Part shown: positions 38,801-56,959 of the stretch, one piece after another
How positions within the stretch are numbered: the first letter of the stretch is position 1
How the letters are laid out: each line of letters begins with the position of its first letter
Origin: Crambe crambe
Lineage: Eukaryota; Porifera; Demospongiae; Poecilosclerida; Crambeidae
Direction: 5' to 3'
Length of the DNA stretch: 64,000 nt
NCBI GenBank assembly: GCA_963924555.1
Contig: OZ004593.1
Coordinates: 248,001 to 312,000 of the forward strand
Made by a program: the position numbers and the translations under genes
Notes under the pieces: generated by a model
The model's database searches: none
Seen by the model: only the letters and a program-made list of their open reading frames with translations
What the model was told of the DNA's origin: nothing

Positions 38801-39169
38801 CCTTCCTTATCGGTGATAACTGAACAAGATCTCCATTCCAATTCCAGCAGTCCTTCCGTGTCAGTGATAACTGAACAAGATCTCCATTCCCATTCCAATG
38901 TTCCTTCCTTATCGGTGATAACTGAACGAGATCTCCATTCCGATTCCAGCAGTCCTTCCTTATCAGTGATAACTGAACAAGATCTCCATTCTCATTCCAA
39001 TGTTTCAGTGACAACCCAACAAGATCTCCATTCCAATGTTCCTTCAAGCATGGCACAAGCAATTCACTCACACTACATGGGGTTTACTATGCAGACTTGC
39101 AAACTAAGACACATCTCTCTCCTTGATGTGTGGAAAGACATTTCACCTAGTCACATGGTGTCTCAATAA
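32865..39169 (+). CDS. Acidic repeat-rich protein of 1,479 residues (unrecognised)
   Basis: Three exons: 32865..36411, 36854..37044 and 38468..39169. Junction frames are continuous: phase 1 at intron 1 recreates an ATG codon, phase 0 at intron 2. The N-terminal third is acidic (VEEEEEEEEITDEDELEVD) with SQ-rich stretches. It has conserved-looking basic/Pro blocks (KKPIPHFLHHSQGAEKIV; KMRRPQKCLSPRKGAS; DYDFMYESDSEASLDSE). Residues about 540-930 are two successive 12-residue repeat arrays, then acidic sequence (residues about 1080-1180), then KRPHSPPSSPVPKEKFLRLHLPQ on the middle exon, and a third repeat array at the C-terminus. Predicted to be almost wholly disordered and probably nuclear. No family recognised; I considered large DNA-damage or chromatin scaffolds but saw no BRCT, Tudor or other fold. 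Confidence 0.8.
34440..35660 (+). repeat. Two adjoining 36-bp coding minisatellites
   Basis: From about 34460 to 35215, a 36-bp unit encoding SASPHAGTETQP is repeated about 20 times, with many copies nearly identical. From about 35216 to 35650 it changes into a related 36-bp unit encoding SSPPHASTGMEL, about 12 copies and more diverged. Both share the core tctccacatgctggtac, so the second array is an older or differently drifting part of the same array. The unit length keeps the frame open on both strands, which generates long shadow ORFs. Confidence 0.92.
36412..36853 (+). other. Intron 1 of the repeat-rich gene
   Basis: 442 nt between GTGAGT and the acceptor TTTAG. AT-rich unique sequence with a cccccc run near 36524. 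No further feature seen. Confidence 0.6.
37400..37640. repeat. 28-bp tandem minisatellite (about nine copies)
   Basis: The unit gaggttccactgtatgtcc plus actattata recurs every 28 bp from 37401 to about 37640 within intron 2 of the repeat-rich gene. Copies are almost identical. The unit contains GGTTCCACTGTA, the same word as the ends of the small inverted-repeat element at 57663-57807. Confidence 0.93.
38712..39050 (+). repeat. 51-bp coding tandem repeat
   Basis: About six units encoding SVITEQDLHSHSNVPSL-like segments of 17 residues near the C-terminus of the repeat-rich protein. Later copies are shortened (VTTQQDLHSNVPS). Multiples of three preserve the frame. Confidence 0.9.
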
Positions 39170-39966
39170 AGCTGTTCATAATTATAGAAACAGTCATTTA
39201 TAATTAGTACAGTCATGATAGTGCCAAATTTATCATCAAGGTTTTTTAAAAATAAATTGAATTGCTTGAATCGACATAAAATATCTGCATGTAGTTGATT
39301 TGCTACTGGTGATTGTGCTGTTTGTTCATAACAATTTACAAAGAAATGTTCAGAGATAACAAAAACAAACAAACTTTATAAAAAAAACCCCAAACCCCCA
39401 CTTTCCATGAATTCAAGTCCACTTATATGGAAATGTCAGGAGTTTGCATGTTTCACCGACAGCAAAAGAGAGTACAAACACTGAAGCAGGTAGAAAGTAG
39501 GATAGGGTGCTTGATTGAGAAATAACATTACCTGCAGATAACAGAAAACAGGTACAAATGAGTAAGACATTCACATGATGTATAATGTTTGGTGTGTGTA
39601 AGTCAATTTGTAAGGTTCCATCAGCCTACTCACCACAAGTGTCCAGGGCCACTTACTACCTCGTCATGTTGTGTACTAGTTAGAAGCAAGATAAGTGTCA
39701 GAAGGAATTCTCTAAGTTTCCAATTCCACTAATTGTACTAAGTGGGGGTCACCCCAAGCATAAACTACCACCTGTTTCAATTGAACGACCTTTGCAAGCC
39801 CAGAGGGTTATGCCCGTGAAACTTGATAGCTTGTGCAGTTTGGGAAAACCACAGAACTAATTCTTCCCATTGTGTGTTGTGGGATGGCAGCCCAAAAGTA
39901 AACGACTTTCTAGCCTGAAGTGCTACTCTTAAAAGGTACTGTTACTTACATAAAGAGATCTGTCTT
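39170..39966. other. Intergenic, tail-to-tail
   Basis: About 800 bp between two convergent stop codons. AT-rich, with a short C/A tract near 39385-39400. No ORF, repeat or RNA gene that I can support; both 3' UTRs are expected here. Confidence 0.5.
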
Positions 39967-48156
<8,190 letters not shown>

Positions 48157-48797
48157 TGCTCAATACAGCTGACCTGGCTGGGAAGAGATAAAACAAACAA
48201 TACTATTTAGTGACGTATAGATGTGTAACTCTTCCTGCTGCCGGCCAGATAGTATTTTGTTGATAAAACCGGCCTTACTGATGTGGTACACACTGATACT
48301 GCAGGATAAACGTCACCAAACGGAAAAAAACAGACCTTATAGTTTGTTTTTTTTGGTAGCTATTGATGATAGCACTTATAATTAAACTACTCCAGTAATG
48401 AACTAAAGATGGCTCTAACTGAATGTGATTCTGTCACGTCCTATTTATACCCATACACTCAAGGTATGTCGGATACCACACAACCTCATTACTGATCCAA
48501 CTATGTAAGTAATTTCACACCGAATAGCAAAGTCCTTCACTCCCACAGGGGGAATGTCACTAAGTCTATAAGGAAGACCATCTGTAAGCAATTAACCATC
48601 ACTCAGATCACTTTGGAGTTGTTGATTGCTAAGTAGACGCACATGACTTGCACACTTTATAAGGACCGTTCTGAAATCAGATGACACAGATCAAATTATA
48701 AATAGTCACGGATAAACATTAAAATATAATGAAATTAAGCAATGGAGGCATTGTTTGAAAAAATGAAAAAAGTATAAATAAGTAATTATACCTGTTT
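48157..48797. other. Intergenic 5' of GPSM2
   Basis: 640 bp between the GPSM2 start codon and the stop of the glycosyltransferase-like gene, both on the minus strand. It should hold the GPSM2 promoter and any 5' UTR exon. AT-rich, without recognised motifs. Confidence 0.45.
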
Positions 48798-50282
48798 TTA
48801 AGTATGACTGCAGTCATCTAAGAGGATTGTGCGGTTGATATTTAATCCACAGAGAAGTCCTGCCAGCCATGAATATCCACTGAGTCCCCGAATCAAGATA
48901 CGGGCCTCTGCGAGCAGAATAAGCTCAACCCAAATTGTGAAAATTCCTTCCTTTTCATCATATCTTAAGGAGTGAGGTTTTTTTTCCAATTTGTCAATAT
49001 GAACTAGTGAATTCGCAAGAGTGAATATTCTGTCTCCATACTTGGATACTGCCATATGTTTCACCAAGTTGGTATCCGTTGCGAGGAATACGCGACTATC
49101 ATTGCCTAGTAACCGATCAGCAGTAGCAATGGCACACTTTAGAGCAGACTGCCACTCCGAAATGTCATGCTGCAGTTTAGGATGTCTGACCAGTTCTTCA
49201 TAATGCTCCATCCCAGCAAATCCACTCCTTATATGGAGCGCTATGTATGGAAAACGATGCAGTCCCAACACTTCTCCAGCTGCTTGCACTTCGTGGAATA
49301 CTTCTTCCTTGATTTTGAATAGGTACCTGAAAACCACACCCACCAAGTCATCTATGTCATTAGGTGTTAGGTGAGAGAGGCCAGTCCATTCCAGTCCAGC
49401 TCTGATCCATTCCTGGTTCCCATTCCTCTGGTCATCAAGCAGAGAAGACGGATCCAAATTTGTGGAAATGATGACATTGGTCTCACTGCTACCTATCACT
49501 CTTTGAAAGTACTCCATGTCATTCTGTGAAATGTCATTGATAATGCTTCCAAATTCCTCCACAGCATGGAACTTGAATAAGTAAGGATTAGAAAAGTAAG
49601 CAGGGAATGGGATATTGTTATTGTTCAGCCCCTTCAAAGCATCATATATCTTCTCATCTTTCCAATTTATCAAATGCGGGTCGAGGTAAGCTCCTTCTGG
49701 AGAACCATCCCAAAATAAAATCAGTTTTCTTCGGCTAAACATTGCTAGCATGAGAGCATATACAGCTCCTTTCACTCTGTCCCCCAGTCCTCCACAGTAA
49801 TCATATGCTGTACACGCCCACACCAACAACCTGGGGGTGGGGGATTTCCCGAATAGGCTGTGATAGGCACCATAATCAATAAGGGTCTTGAGAAATCTTT
49901 CATATTTTTTCAGCAATACTATTTCCCCAGCTGGATGGCAATTCAATTGGAGTCCAGTCAATAATTTCACCTGAAAAGAGTGAGGAATCCTCTTCAGAAA
50001 GTGTTTATCTTCAATGTGCACTGCATTGTTGCTGCTGCTTTCTAGCACATTCCTATCAGGGCCTTTTCTCTCCATCTCCCCGAATAACTTCCAGTCAATC
50101 TGTCTTCCTACCGAGAACGTGGAGAGTAACCACGTCTCAGAGGCCACGTGTCCTCGAGGTGCGCTAAATAGGGCGATGCAAGTGAAGCCAAACATTGCAG
50201 CCAGGGCACTTACACACACTTTTAAAATGATTTTAAACCATTTTCTGTTTCTGACAGACATCTCTTCTCCCCTTGCACGCAA
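48798..50282 (-). CDS. Intronless fucosyltransferase-like type II membrane protein
   Basis: Single exon of 494 residues. A short basic N-terminus (RNRKWFKIILK) and one hydrophobic segment (VCVSALAAMFGFTCIALFS, about residues 22-40) give a Golgi type II topology with a lumenal catalytic domain. The motifs YCGGLGDRVKGAVYALMLA and ALHIRSGF resemble the G-G-DR nucleotide-sugar loop and HxRxG motif of GDP-fucose transferases of the alpha-1,2/alpha-1,6/O-FucT superfamily. A typical GT-B ending (LILLAEARILIRGLSGYSWLAGLL) follows. The exact linkage cannot be told from sequence. An alternative start at 50261 (MSVRNRK) is equally plausible. The ATG is only 41 nt downstream of the ZZZ3 stop on the same strand. 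Confidence 0.72.
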   Translation of the reverse strand: MRARGEEMSVRNRKWFKIILKVCVSALAAMFGFTCIALFSAPRGHVASETWLLSTFSVGRQIDWKLFGEMERKGPDRNVLESSSNNAVHIEDKHFLKRIPHSFQVKLLTGLQLNCHPAGEIVLLKKYERFLKTLIDYGAYHSLFGKSPTPRLLVWACTAYDYCGGLGDRVKGAVYALMLAMFSRRKLILFWDGSPEGAYLDPHLINWKDEKIYDALKGLNNNNIPFPAYFSNPYLFKFHAVEEFGSIINDISQNDMEYFQRVIGSSETNVIISTNLDPSSLLDDQRNGNQEWIRAGLEWTGLSHLTPNDIDDLVGVVFRYLFKIKEEVFHEVQAAGEVLGLHRFPYIALHIRSGFAGMEHYEELVRHPKLQHDISEWQSALKCAIATADRLLGNDSRVFLATDTNLVKHMAVSKYGDRIFTLANSLVHIDKLEKKPHSLRYDEKEGIFTIWVELILLAEARILIRGLSGYSWLAGLLCGLNINRTILLDDCSHT

Positions 50283-50304
50283 AGGTCAAAGATCGCTTCA
50301 AATA

Positions 50305-50316
50305 CGCGCATGCGCA
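50305..50316. promoter_or_regulatory. NRF1-type palindromic site
   Basis: CGCGCATGCGCA is an exact match to the NRF1 consensus YGCGCAYGCGCR. It lies 23 bp before the glycosyltransferase-like ATG, inside the 41-nt gap and last codons area of ZZZ3. This suggests an independent promoter for the downstream gene rather than an operon. Confidence 0.6.
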
Positions 50317-50323
50317 AACATGT

Positions 50324-52647
50324 TCAAGAAGCAGGATAGAAATTGGGATCCAAGTAGTTGTATCCTGTCTGTGAGTTTTGCGAAAAATTAGTGTAGTCTT
50401 TATCAATGAAGGAAGAAGAGGTTGCATCCCCACATTCCTCACTCTCCTGGGGACCAAAAAAGGTGTGGGGTGGAGGCAGCGACAGCAGTTGCATGTTGTG
50501 GGAAGGGGAGTGGCATTTGCTCTCATAGTTACTATTAATAGAAAATACTTTCTCATTAGAGAGTGGAAGTGAATTGAAAGAATTTATATGTAACCTGTTA
50601 ATGCAGTTGTTGCAGAGATGAAGGGGCGTGGTCTTGGGACACTCAGTGCACACCCAATAGACCCCCTGATCCACTTCCTCAGTGCAATTCCCACACTGCA
50701 TAAACAAAGGAAGACAGTTGCAATCATGGAACCATGCAATTTCCTGTGGTAGTACACAAAAATCTTGCAACATGCAACTGAGATGATTAAGGGTCTATGA
50801 AATTTGCACAACAGAGACTCACCCTGACAGATGTTGGTCCACGAGGGGATGATGATCCAGATGTGTCCTCTTCCTCCTCTTCTCCATCTTTGCCTAGTTG
50901 CTCCACCAACTCTAACCCCAGGCTATTCTCGTCATCCTATAATCACATACATATCTGATGATAGTGAATGGGAATGGTTGCCTCAGGTTGTATGAACTGA
51001 CAGAGGAATCGTAGCTGGATGCCTCAGGGGTAGCACTGGGTGTGGCCCCACTATCCTTCATCAACACATTAGGAGTCAAGGAGGAAAAGAAAGTTGAAGG
51101 TCGTTTCAAACTCCGCTTTCCCCTTCCCTGGATAAGTGCAGTTACCAGTGAGCAAAAAGGTTAGGCAAGCTGTGTGTGGGTAGTTCTTAACTCGCCTTCT
51201 TTTTTGGATGTTTTTTGTAGATATTTGGCATTTTTCCTGGCACGGGTAAACCAGCATTGGCAAGTTTAATGAAATATTTCTGTGCGTGAGTAGCCACCTG
51301 ATCAGAAATTTGGGAAATAGATGATAAACTGATAAACATGCCATGTCGTCATATCCTGAGGCCATAGTTTACTACAAGTGTGTTCTATTTATAGCTAAAA
51401 AGTGCCACTAAATGTGAGTAAAACACAAGGAACCTATACTAAATGTAGATGCCTGTTACATGGCTCTACATGTGATTATATTAAATCATTATTAAAAATA
51501 CATTCAAGGTCTTGTTCAGTTATGATATAAGCTATTTCTATTACCTGCTGCACTGTTCTTGTCCCAAGTGCTTTGGCTATTTTCCGAAAGCGTCTCCTTT
51601 CCACTTCTTCCGGAGGGTAAATCTTCAGAAGCTCCTCAAATTTAGTCTTACAATAACAAATTGATGAGACTAATCTGCTGATAAAGTGCAGGTCACATGA
51701 TCAGACCACTCTCACCTGTTCCTCAACTGTCCACTGTCGTCCAAATGACTCTGGTTTGTTAGGATTCTTGGGAGGCTTGGATACCACCTGAAAGGTTCCA
51801 TTAAAATGTCCACTAATAGAGGAAGGTATTGTGGACTCAACTCACAGGCTTCTCGTCCAGACTGGTGATGAGTGCCTTGGATTGACGTCGTGTGTTGAGG
51901 TGAATGGTAGAGTGCTGCTTGGCCACTTGCTGGAGACTGTCAGTGTATGCTTTCCACTCGATGGCTGGCAGTTCAGCAACTTGCTGTCTCTTGGGCAGTG
52001 GCTCCAATGTCTAATGATCAGGAAAATATCAACAAATGAATGCTTTCTTTCTTCCTTCACTCTCTCACTCCATTCCTCAGGGCTTGGATGAAGCCAAGAG
52101 GATCACTCTCTGCTTTTGTTTGAGCATGTAGAAGTGACTCAATATCCTGCAAAAATAACCATATAACAATGCAGTACTCGTATCCATCCCTTACCCTTAT
52201 CCCCCTCTCCCTTCCCAGTACCCAAATAGACCTTTGACCTTCACATACCCGAATCGACTGCATTTTCTGGGCTTCTAGAATAGCCAGTGTCTTCAAGAGT
52301 TGGCAATAACTGGAGAGAAAAAAAGTAACATCACTTGTTTGGGGATTAATTTCGACATACTCTGGGTTATTTTTTAAGGCCAGCGTGTCAGATTCAAAAT
52401 AGAACCTGGGACGCTTCATGTTCACTGAGGATCCTGCCTCCTCCTCTTTTACAGGAGGATTACTGGAAGCCTTTGAAGTCACATGACCATCATCCTCTTC
52501 TGCACTTTGACTGGAGTCAGAAGGCTGGGTAGAAGAGGGTTCTACAGGTGTCTTGACTGCCCAGGATATGGTCGAAGGATCCGAGGAGCTAACTTGTGGC
52601 TCCACATCAGTCGATAAAACATCACTGTCAAGCTCCTCTAACTCCAT
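50324..52647 (-). CDS. ZZZ3: ZZ-type zinc finger protein 3 (ATAC complex subunit)
   Basis: Ten exons: 52647..52361, 52309..52249, 52146..52069, 52010..51846, 51787..51716, 51646..51545, 51297..51196, 51127..51002, 50936..50823 and 50695..50324, giving 492 residues (human about 900, mainly longer at the N-terminus). ZZZ3 is a histone-H3-tail reader of the GCN5-containing ATAC acetyltransferase. Visible are DIESLLHAQTKAESDPLGFIQ, a SANT/Myb domain (RQWTVEEQTKFEELL to RTVQQVATHAQKYFIKL), the ZZ finger (CGNCTEEVDQGVYWVCTECP, CNNC) and the diagnostic C-terminus DKDYTNFSQ to YNYLDPNFYPAS. The intron after exon 7 (51128-51195) starts with GCGAGT; only that donor keeps the frame, so it is a GC-AG intron. 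Confidence 0.93.
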
Positions 52648-52846
52648 AGGTACCCCGCCAATTTCATTTAAAAAACACGTGGCCGCTGGGATTGTCGATC
52701 CTTTACCACGCTAATTTGAAGGTAGTGTGCCTTTCAAAAGAGGCCGTGCAGGTGAAAAAGAGAATCTATTCTATAAAAAGTGTATCATTATCCTGCAGGC
52801 TGGTGGTCCCAGTATTGCAAAATCAGGACTCACGTGACCAGAAAAT
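52648..52846. promoter_or_regulatory. Divergent promoter ZZZ3 / FAAH-A
   Basis: 199 bp between the two divergent start codons. No recognised factor site. Confidence 0.35.
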
Positions 52847-54754
52847 ATGGCTCTCTCTACTTCTCGCCTCCCCCCTTCTCTCATTGCTACTGGTACAGCT
52901 GTAGTCGCTGTGGGTGTAGTCATTATCATAGTGGGCTTGAAAAACTGGTTTGGTAGGAGGCGTATCTGTCAGGGGACCAATGCAGGGGAGATCCGTAAAC
53001 CTGTTCAAGCTATCTTGACCAATCCAGGTGCCATCACCTACAAATCATTGTCCCCTAAAGTACCCAAGGCCTTAGGGAGACGCTTCAAGTTTCAGATAAG
53101 GCTGGCTTACACAAAGTTTGCTAGAGTTTTCCTGTGGCCATGGCTCAAGGTTCGAAATGGAATGGATGCCCTGGATGGTGTCTACATTCCAGAGAAGCCG
53201 ACACTTTATCCTACCCTCCCTTCATCCGCTTTGGATAAAGACTACACTCGTGCCAACCAGGAAATTCTGCAAAAATTGGTTGAGCAGGAAGTATTGAAAC
53301 AGGACGTGAAGAAACAGTTTCGTCTTCCCACTGTGGCTGATTATGTCCGTGCATTTCGTTCTGGCAAAGTCACTCCAACCGACGTGGCCGAGGCAGTACT
53401 TGCTGCCATTGCCCACTCCAATCAGACCAACCCACCTTTAAGAGCCATCATTGACACCTGCAGACCTGTGGTGCTAGCCATGGCCTCAGCTTCCACTCAA
53501 CGATGGAAGGAAGGGAAACCCCTATCAATTATTGATGGTGTGCCTGCAGCTGTCAAGGGCGAGTTACGTATTGAGCCTTATGAGCTGCTATCGGGTGCAG
53601 TCTTTGTATCTCACCTTGCCCATGGTCTGCCGGAATCGGTCATGGTCCAGAAACTGAGGGATTCCGGAGCAATCATCATAGGCGTGGCCAATTTGCAGGA
53701 ATATGGAACCGGGACACTTGGTTCTAATCCTAACTCCCGTCACATGACTGGCCGTAATCCATATGATCCTCGTCACTATGCTGGAGGGAGTTCCACCGGT
53801 TCTGCCATCAGTGTTGCTGCAGGTCTATGTCCAATTGCAATCGGTTCAGATGGTGGTGGATCAATACGAATACCTGCAGCTGCCTGTGGGGTAGTGGGAC
53901 TCAAACCAACCTTTTCCTTGGTGGATGGCACTGGAATTCTCCCCATTACGTACAGTGTGAGTGCCAGTGGTCCCCTCTGCTCATCCATCCTTGATACTGC
54001 CATAGTCATGGACATTCTCGCTAAAGAAACTTATAGAGACAAAAAAGTAATGTCCCTTGAAGGGCTTGGGGAGTCTCGTGTGGATGGACTCAGGGTGGGC
54101 ATTTATTGGGAGTATTTTGATGATGCAGAGGATGATGTGGTGGAGTGCTGTAAAGCAGCAGTTCGACAACTTGAGTCACTTGGAGCAGAAATTGTGGAGA
54201 TAAAAATTCCGGAATTAGACATGATAAGGTTGGCTCATTTCATTACCATCGTGTCAGAGTTTTATTCTGCCCTTGCCAAGGAAGTGGACGACCATTACAG
54301 CGAGTTGAATCCAGAAACCCTTTTCGTCTTAGCATTTGCCAATCACATCAGTTCATTGGAGTACATTAATGCCCAGAAGCAACGCACACGAGCCATTGAA
54401 GCTCTGCAGTACATCTTCAAGGAGCAGAAAATTGACATCATAGTTACTCCAGGCATAGGCTGCTCTGCCCCGTTCATTGATCCAGCTGCCATTTCCCATG
54501 GCTGTTCAGACTCATACTCATCCTTCGCTCTCATGAGGTTTTCCTACCTGGCCAACTTGACGGGAATTCCAGGGTTGGTCCTGCCTGTGGGCTACACTGC
54601 CTCAGGTCTCCCTATCAGCCTGCAGCTAATGGGGGCGTGGTGCCAGGAGAAAACCCTCCTGAAAGTGGGCTGGGCTCTGGAGCAGTCTGGTGCTTTCCCA
54701 ACCAGGAAGCCACAGGTGTTTTATGATCTCCTTGAGATGGCCACGTCAAAATAG
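52847..54754 (+). CDS. FAAH: Fatty acid amide hydrolase, plant-type, copy A
   Basis: Intronless, 635 residues. Hydrolyses N-acylethanolamines and related fatty acid amides. It has an N-terminal membrane anchor (IATGTAVVAVGVVIIIVGL) and a complete amidase-signature fold. The Ser-cisSer-Lys triad is visible as Lys237 (AAVKGE), Ser315 in GGSSTGS and Ser339 in [11 protein letters not shown]; the 24-residue serine spacing equals that of mammalian FAAH. The N-terminal extension with IPEKPTLYPTLPS and the C-terminus RKPQVFYDLLE resemble the plant/protist FAAH subgroup more than vertebrate FAAH1. It lacks introns although surrounding genes average one per 100-200 bp. Tandem with copy B. Confidence 0.92.
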   Translation: MALSTSRLPPSLIATGTAVVAVGVVIIIVGLKNWFGRRRICQGTNAGEIRKPVQAILTNPGAITYKSLSPKVPKALGRRFKFQIRLAYTKFARVFLWPWLKVRNGMDALDGVYIPEKPTLYPTLPSSALDKDYTRANQEILQKLVEQEVLKQDVKKQFRLPTVADYVRAFRSGKVTPTDVAEAVLAAIAHSNQTNPPLRAIIDTCRPVVLAMASASTQRWKEGKPLSIIDGVPAAVKGELRIEPYELLSGAVFVSHLAHGLPESVMVQKLRDSGAIIIGVANLQEYGTGTLGSNPNSRHMTGRNPYDPRHYAGGSSTGSAISVAAGLCPIAIGSDGGGSIRIPAAACGVVGLKPTFSLVDGTGILPITYSVSASGPLCSSILDTAIVMDILAKETYRDKKVMSLEGLGESRVDGLRVGIYWEYFDDAEDDVVECCKAAVRQLESLGAEIVEIKIPELDMIRLAHFITIVSEFYSALAKEVDDHYSELNPETLFVLAFANHISSLEYINAQKQRTRAIEALQYIFKEQKIDIIVTPGIGCSAPFIDPAAISHGCSDSYSSFALMRFSYLANLTGIPGLVLPVGYTASGLPISLQLMGAWCQEKTLLKVGWALEQSGAFPTRKPQVFYDLLEMATSK

Positions 54755-54920
54755 TGATGATGTGAAATTGAACAATTAATTTTTGCACATTTGATGAGGC
54801 AATGCGCATGCGTGTGCACCTGACTTGGTAGCTCAGGCAATATGCGCATGCGTAGGTGCCTTTTTATTTATTTTCTTTCTTTTTTTTGGCTCGAGTCGAG
54901 TGAAAAGTCAAGTGATAAAA
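54755..54920 (+). promoter_or_regulatory. FAAH-B promoter with two NRF1-like cores
   Basis: 166 bp between the FAAH-A stop and the FAAH-B ATG. TGCGCATGCG occurs at 54803-54812 and again at 54843-54852, within the duplicated words gtgtgcacctgactt/gcgcatgcgtagg. A pyrimidine tract follows at 54860-54888. Confidence 0.5.
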
Positions 54921-56747
54921 ATGATTTGGGCATTGCTGCCAGTTGCGTTCGTGATCGCAGTTGTGCGGTTCTGGTTCGCCAGGAGACTTGTGTGTCCAGG
55001 AGCAAAGGTGAAGCCGAAAATTGAAGACATCCTGGAAAATCCAGAGAAGGTGAAGTATGATCTCGCAGACTTCGACTTACCAAAGGTATCGGGATGGCCC
55101 TTCAAGATACTGATATGGCTCTCATACACTCGTTTTGGTCGGTACATTATAAGTCCTATTTTGATCAAGAAAAGCAACTTGGATCGAATGAAGAAGGTCA
55201 TGATCCCTGAATCACCCACTTTCTATTCAACCACACCCTCCCTTGCTCCCCAGAAGGATCACACCCTTACCAACCAGGCAGTCCTGCAGAAGTTAATCGA
55301 TGAGGAAGTGGCAAGTGAGAATCAACATTTTCACCTTCCAACTGTTGCTGATTACATGCGTGCTTTTCGTTCTGGCCGGACCACTCCAACAGATGTAGCG
55401 GAGGCAATACTTACTGCCATAGTCAACTCTGACAAAGCTGACCCTCCCTTGAGGGCAGTTGTCCAGAGTAACAGGTCTGTGGTCCTAGCCATGGCTTCAG
55501 CTTCCACTCAGCGATGGAAAGAAAACAAAACGCTTTCTATGCTTGACGGCGTACCTGTGGCCATAAAGGAGGAGATACACTGTGAGCCGTACGAGTTTCG
55601 TGCTGGAGCTAGCTACAACCCCATACTTAGTAAAGGCATTCCAGAGGCAAGCATCGTCCAGAAACTAAAACGAGCTGGTGCTGTCATCATCGGTGTGACC
55701 AATATGCAGGAATTTGGGACGGGGACTCTGGGGTCCAACCCACACCCCCCACACTTAACGACCCGTAACCCGTACAATCCTCAGTTCTACACTGGGGGGA
55801 GTTCCTCTGGATCTGCCGCTAGCGTGGCAGCTGGCTTTTGTCCCATTGCTATAGGAGCTGATGGAGGAGGATCTATTCGCATTCCAGCAGCTACTTGTGG
55901 TATAGTAGGCCTCAAACCCACTTTTAATTTGATTGATTCGTTCGGTGGCATGCCAGTTCAGTTTTCAGTTGGTTGTGTAGGTCCTCTTGCCTCCTCCATC
56001 CTTGACACAGCCGTTGCCATGGATATCATCTCACAAGAAACAGAAGGACACAAAAAACTGGTGTCCCTGGAAGGGCTCGGAGAGTGTCGTGTGGATGGTC
56101 TCAAAGTTGGTATCTTTTGGGACCACTTCAATCATGCTGATAAAGAAATCATCTTAAAGTGTAAAGCAGCTTTGAGTCGTCTCCAGGAATTGGGGGCAGA
56201 GCTTGTGGACATTTTTATCCCAGAGATGGAAGACACGAGGATTTCCCATACCGTTTCCATTGGCTCTGAGTTTGCAAGCAATCTCTGCATGGAAGTCGAC
56301 CATCACTTCTCAGAGCTTAACTTGGAGACACATCTTTTGGTCGGCACCAGCTATTCCTTCTCGGCTACTGAATACGTCACTGCCCAAAAACAGCGGACCC
56401 GTGCAATCAAAACACTCGAGTTCCTCTTCAAGAAGGTGGATGTCATTGCAACTCCAGCAACTGGGTGTGTTGCTCCTCACATTCTCCCTGAGGCCACTGC
56501 TTTAGGGATCTGCGATGGCAAAGCATCAGGTGACTTGATGAGGTTTTCCTTCTTGGCCAACATGACAGGTATCCCAGGACTTGTGGTACCTGTGGGCTAC
56601 ACTGCCTCGGGTCTGCCAATAGGCCTCCAGCTCATGGGGCAGTGGTACCAAGAAAATGTCTTGCTGAGAGCTGGCTGGGCACTGGAACACTCGCAGGCAT
56701 TCCCTGCAAGCAAACCTCAAGTGTTCTACGACGTAATCTCCAAGTGA
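54921..56747 (+). CDS. FAAH: Fatty acid amide hydrolase, plant-type, copy B
   Basis: Intronless, 608 residues from the first in-frame ATG ([19 protein letters not shown], a membrane anchor). The open frame extends upstream without an ATG. The triad is intact: Lys216 (VAIKEE), Ser294 in GGSSSGS and Ser318 in [11 protein letters not shown], with the same spacings as copy A. It shares the [13 protein letters not shown] block, [44 protein letters not shown] and the KPQVFYDVI end with copy A. The two are clearly paralogs, but diverged enough for different substrates. Intronlessness in both means the duplication followed intron loss or an intronless origin. Confidence 0.92.
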   Translation: MIWALLPVAFVIAVVRFWFARRLVCPGAKVKPKIEDILENPEKVKYDLADFDLPKVSGWPFKILIWLSYTRFGRYIISPILIKKSNLDRMKKVMIPESPTFYSTTPSLAPQKDHTLTNQAVLQKLIDEEVASENQHFHLPTVADYMRAFRSGRTTPTDVAEAILTAIVNSDKADPPLRAVVQSNRSVVLAMASASTQRWKENKTLSMLDGVPVAIKEEIHCEPYEFRAGASYNPILSKGIPEASIVQKLKRAGAVIIGVTNMQEFGTGTLGSNPHPPHLTTRNPYNPQFYTGGSSSGSAASVAAGFCPIAIGADGGGSIRIPAATCGIVGLKPTFNLIDSFGGMPVQFSVGCVGPLASSILDTAVAMDIISQETEGHKKLVSLEGLGECRVDGLKVGIFWDHFNHADKEIILKCKAALSRLQELGAELVDIFIPEMEDTRISHTVSIGSEFASNLCMEVDHHFSELNLETHLLVGTSYSFSATEYVTAQKQRTRAIKTLEFLFKKVDVIATPATGCVAPHILPEATALGICDGKASGDLMRFSFLANMTGIPGLVVPVGYTASGLPIGLQLMGQWYQENVLLRAGWALEHSQAFPASKPQVFYDVISK

Positions 56748-56959
56748 ACTCTAAACTCTTCAAGTTAACCCTAAATTGAGTGATATAGAAAATGTAGAGA
56801 TAGATAAAAGGTGATTAGGTCACTTATGTGTGTGTAGTCATTAGACATCTCAATGTAGAGATATTTTGTGGTCACCAGAATGTTCAAAGTAGCAAATTTA
56901 ATCTTCTGCCATGCAGTGATGAAATGGCATACACCAGTTTATGAAAAATTAATAAGTGT

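Noticed and set aside
48798-52647. ZZZ3 plus glycosyltransferase as a true operon
   Set aside because: The genes are functionally unrelated and an NRF1-type site lies between them, so independent transcription in overlapping UTRs is more likely. No trans-splicing signal can be read from genomic DNA alone.
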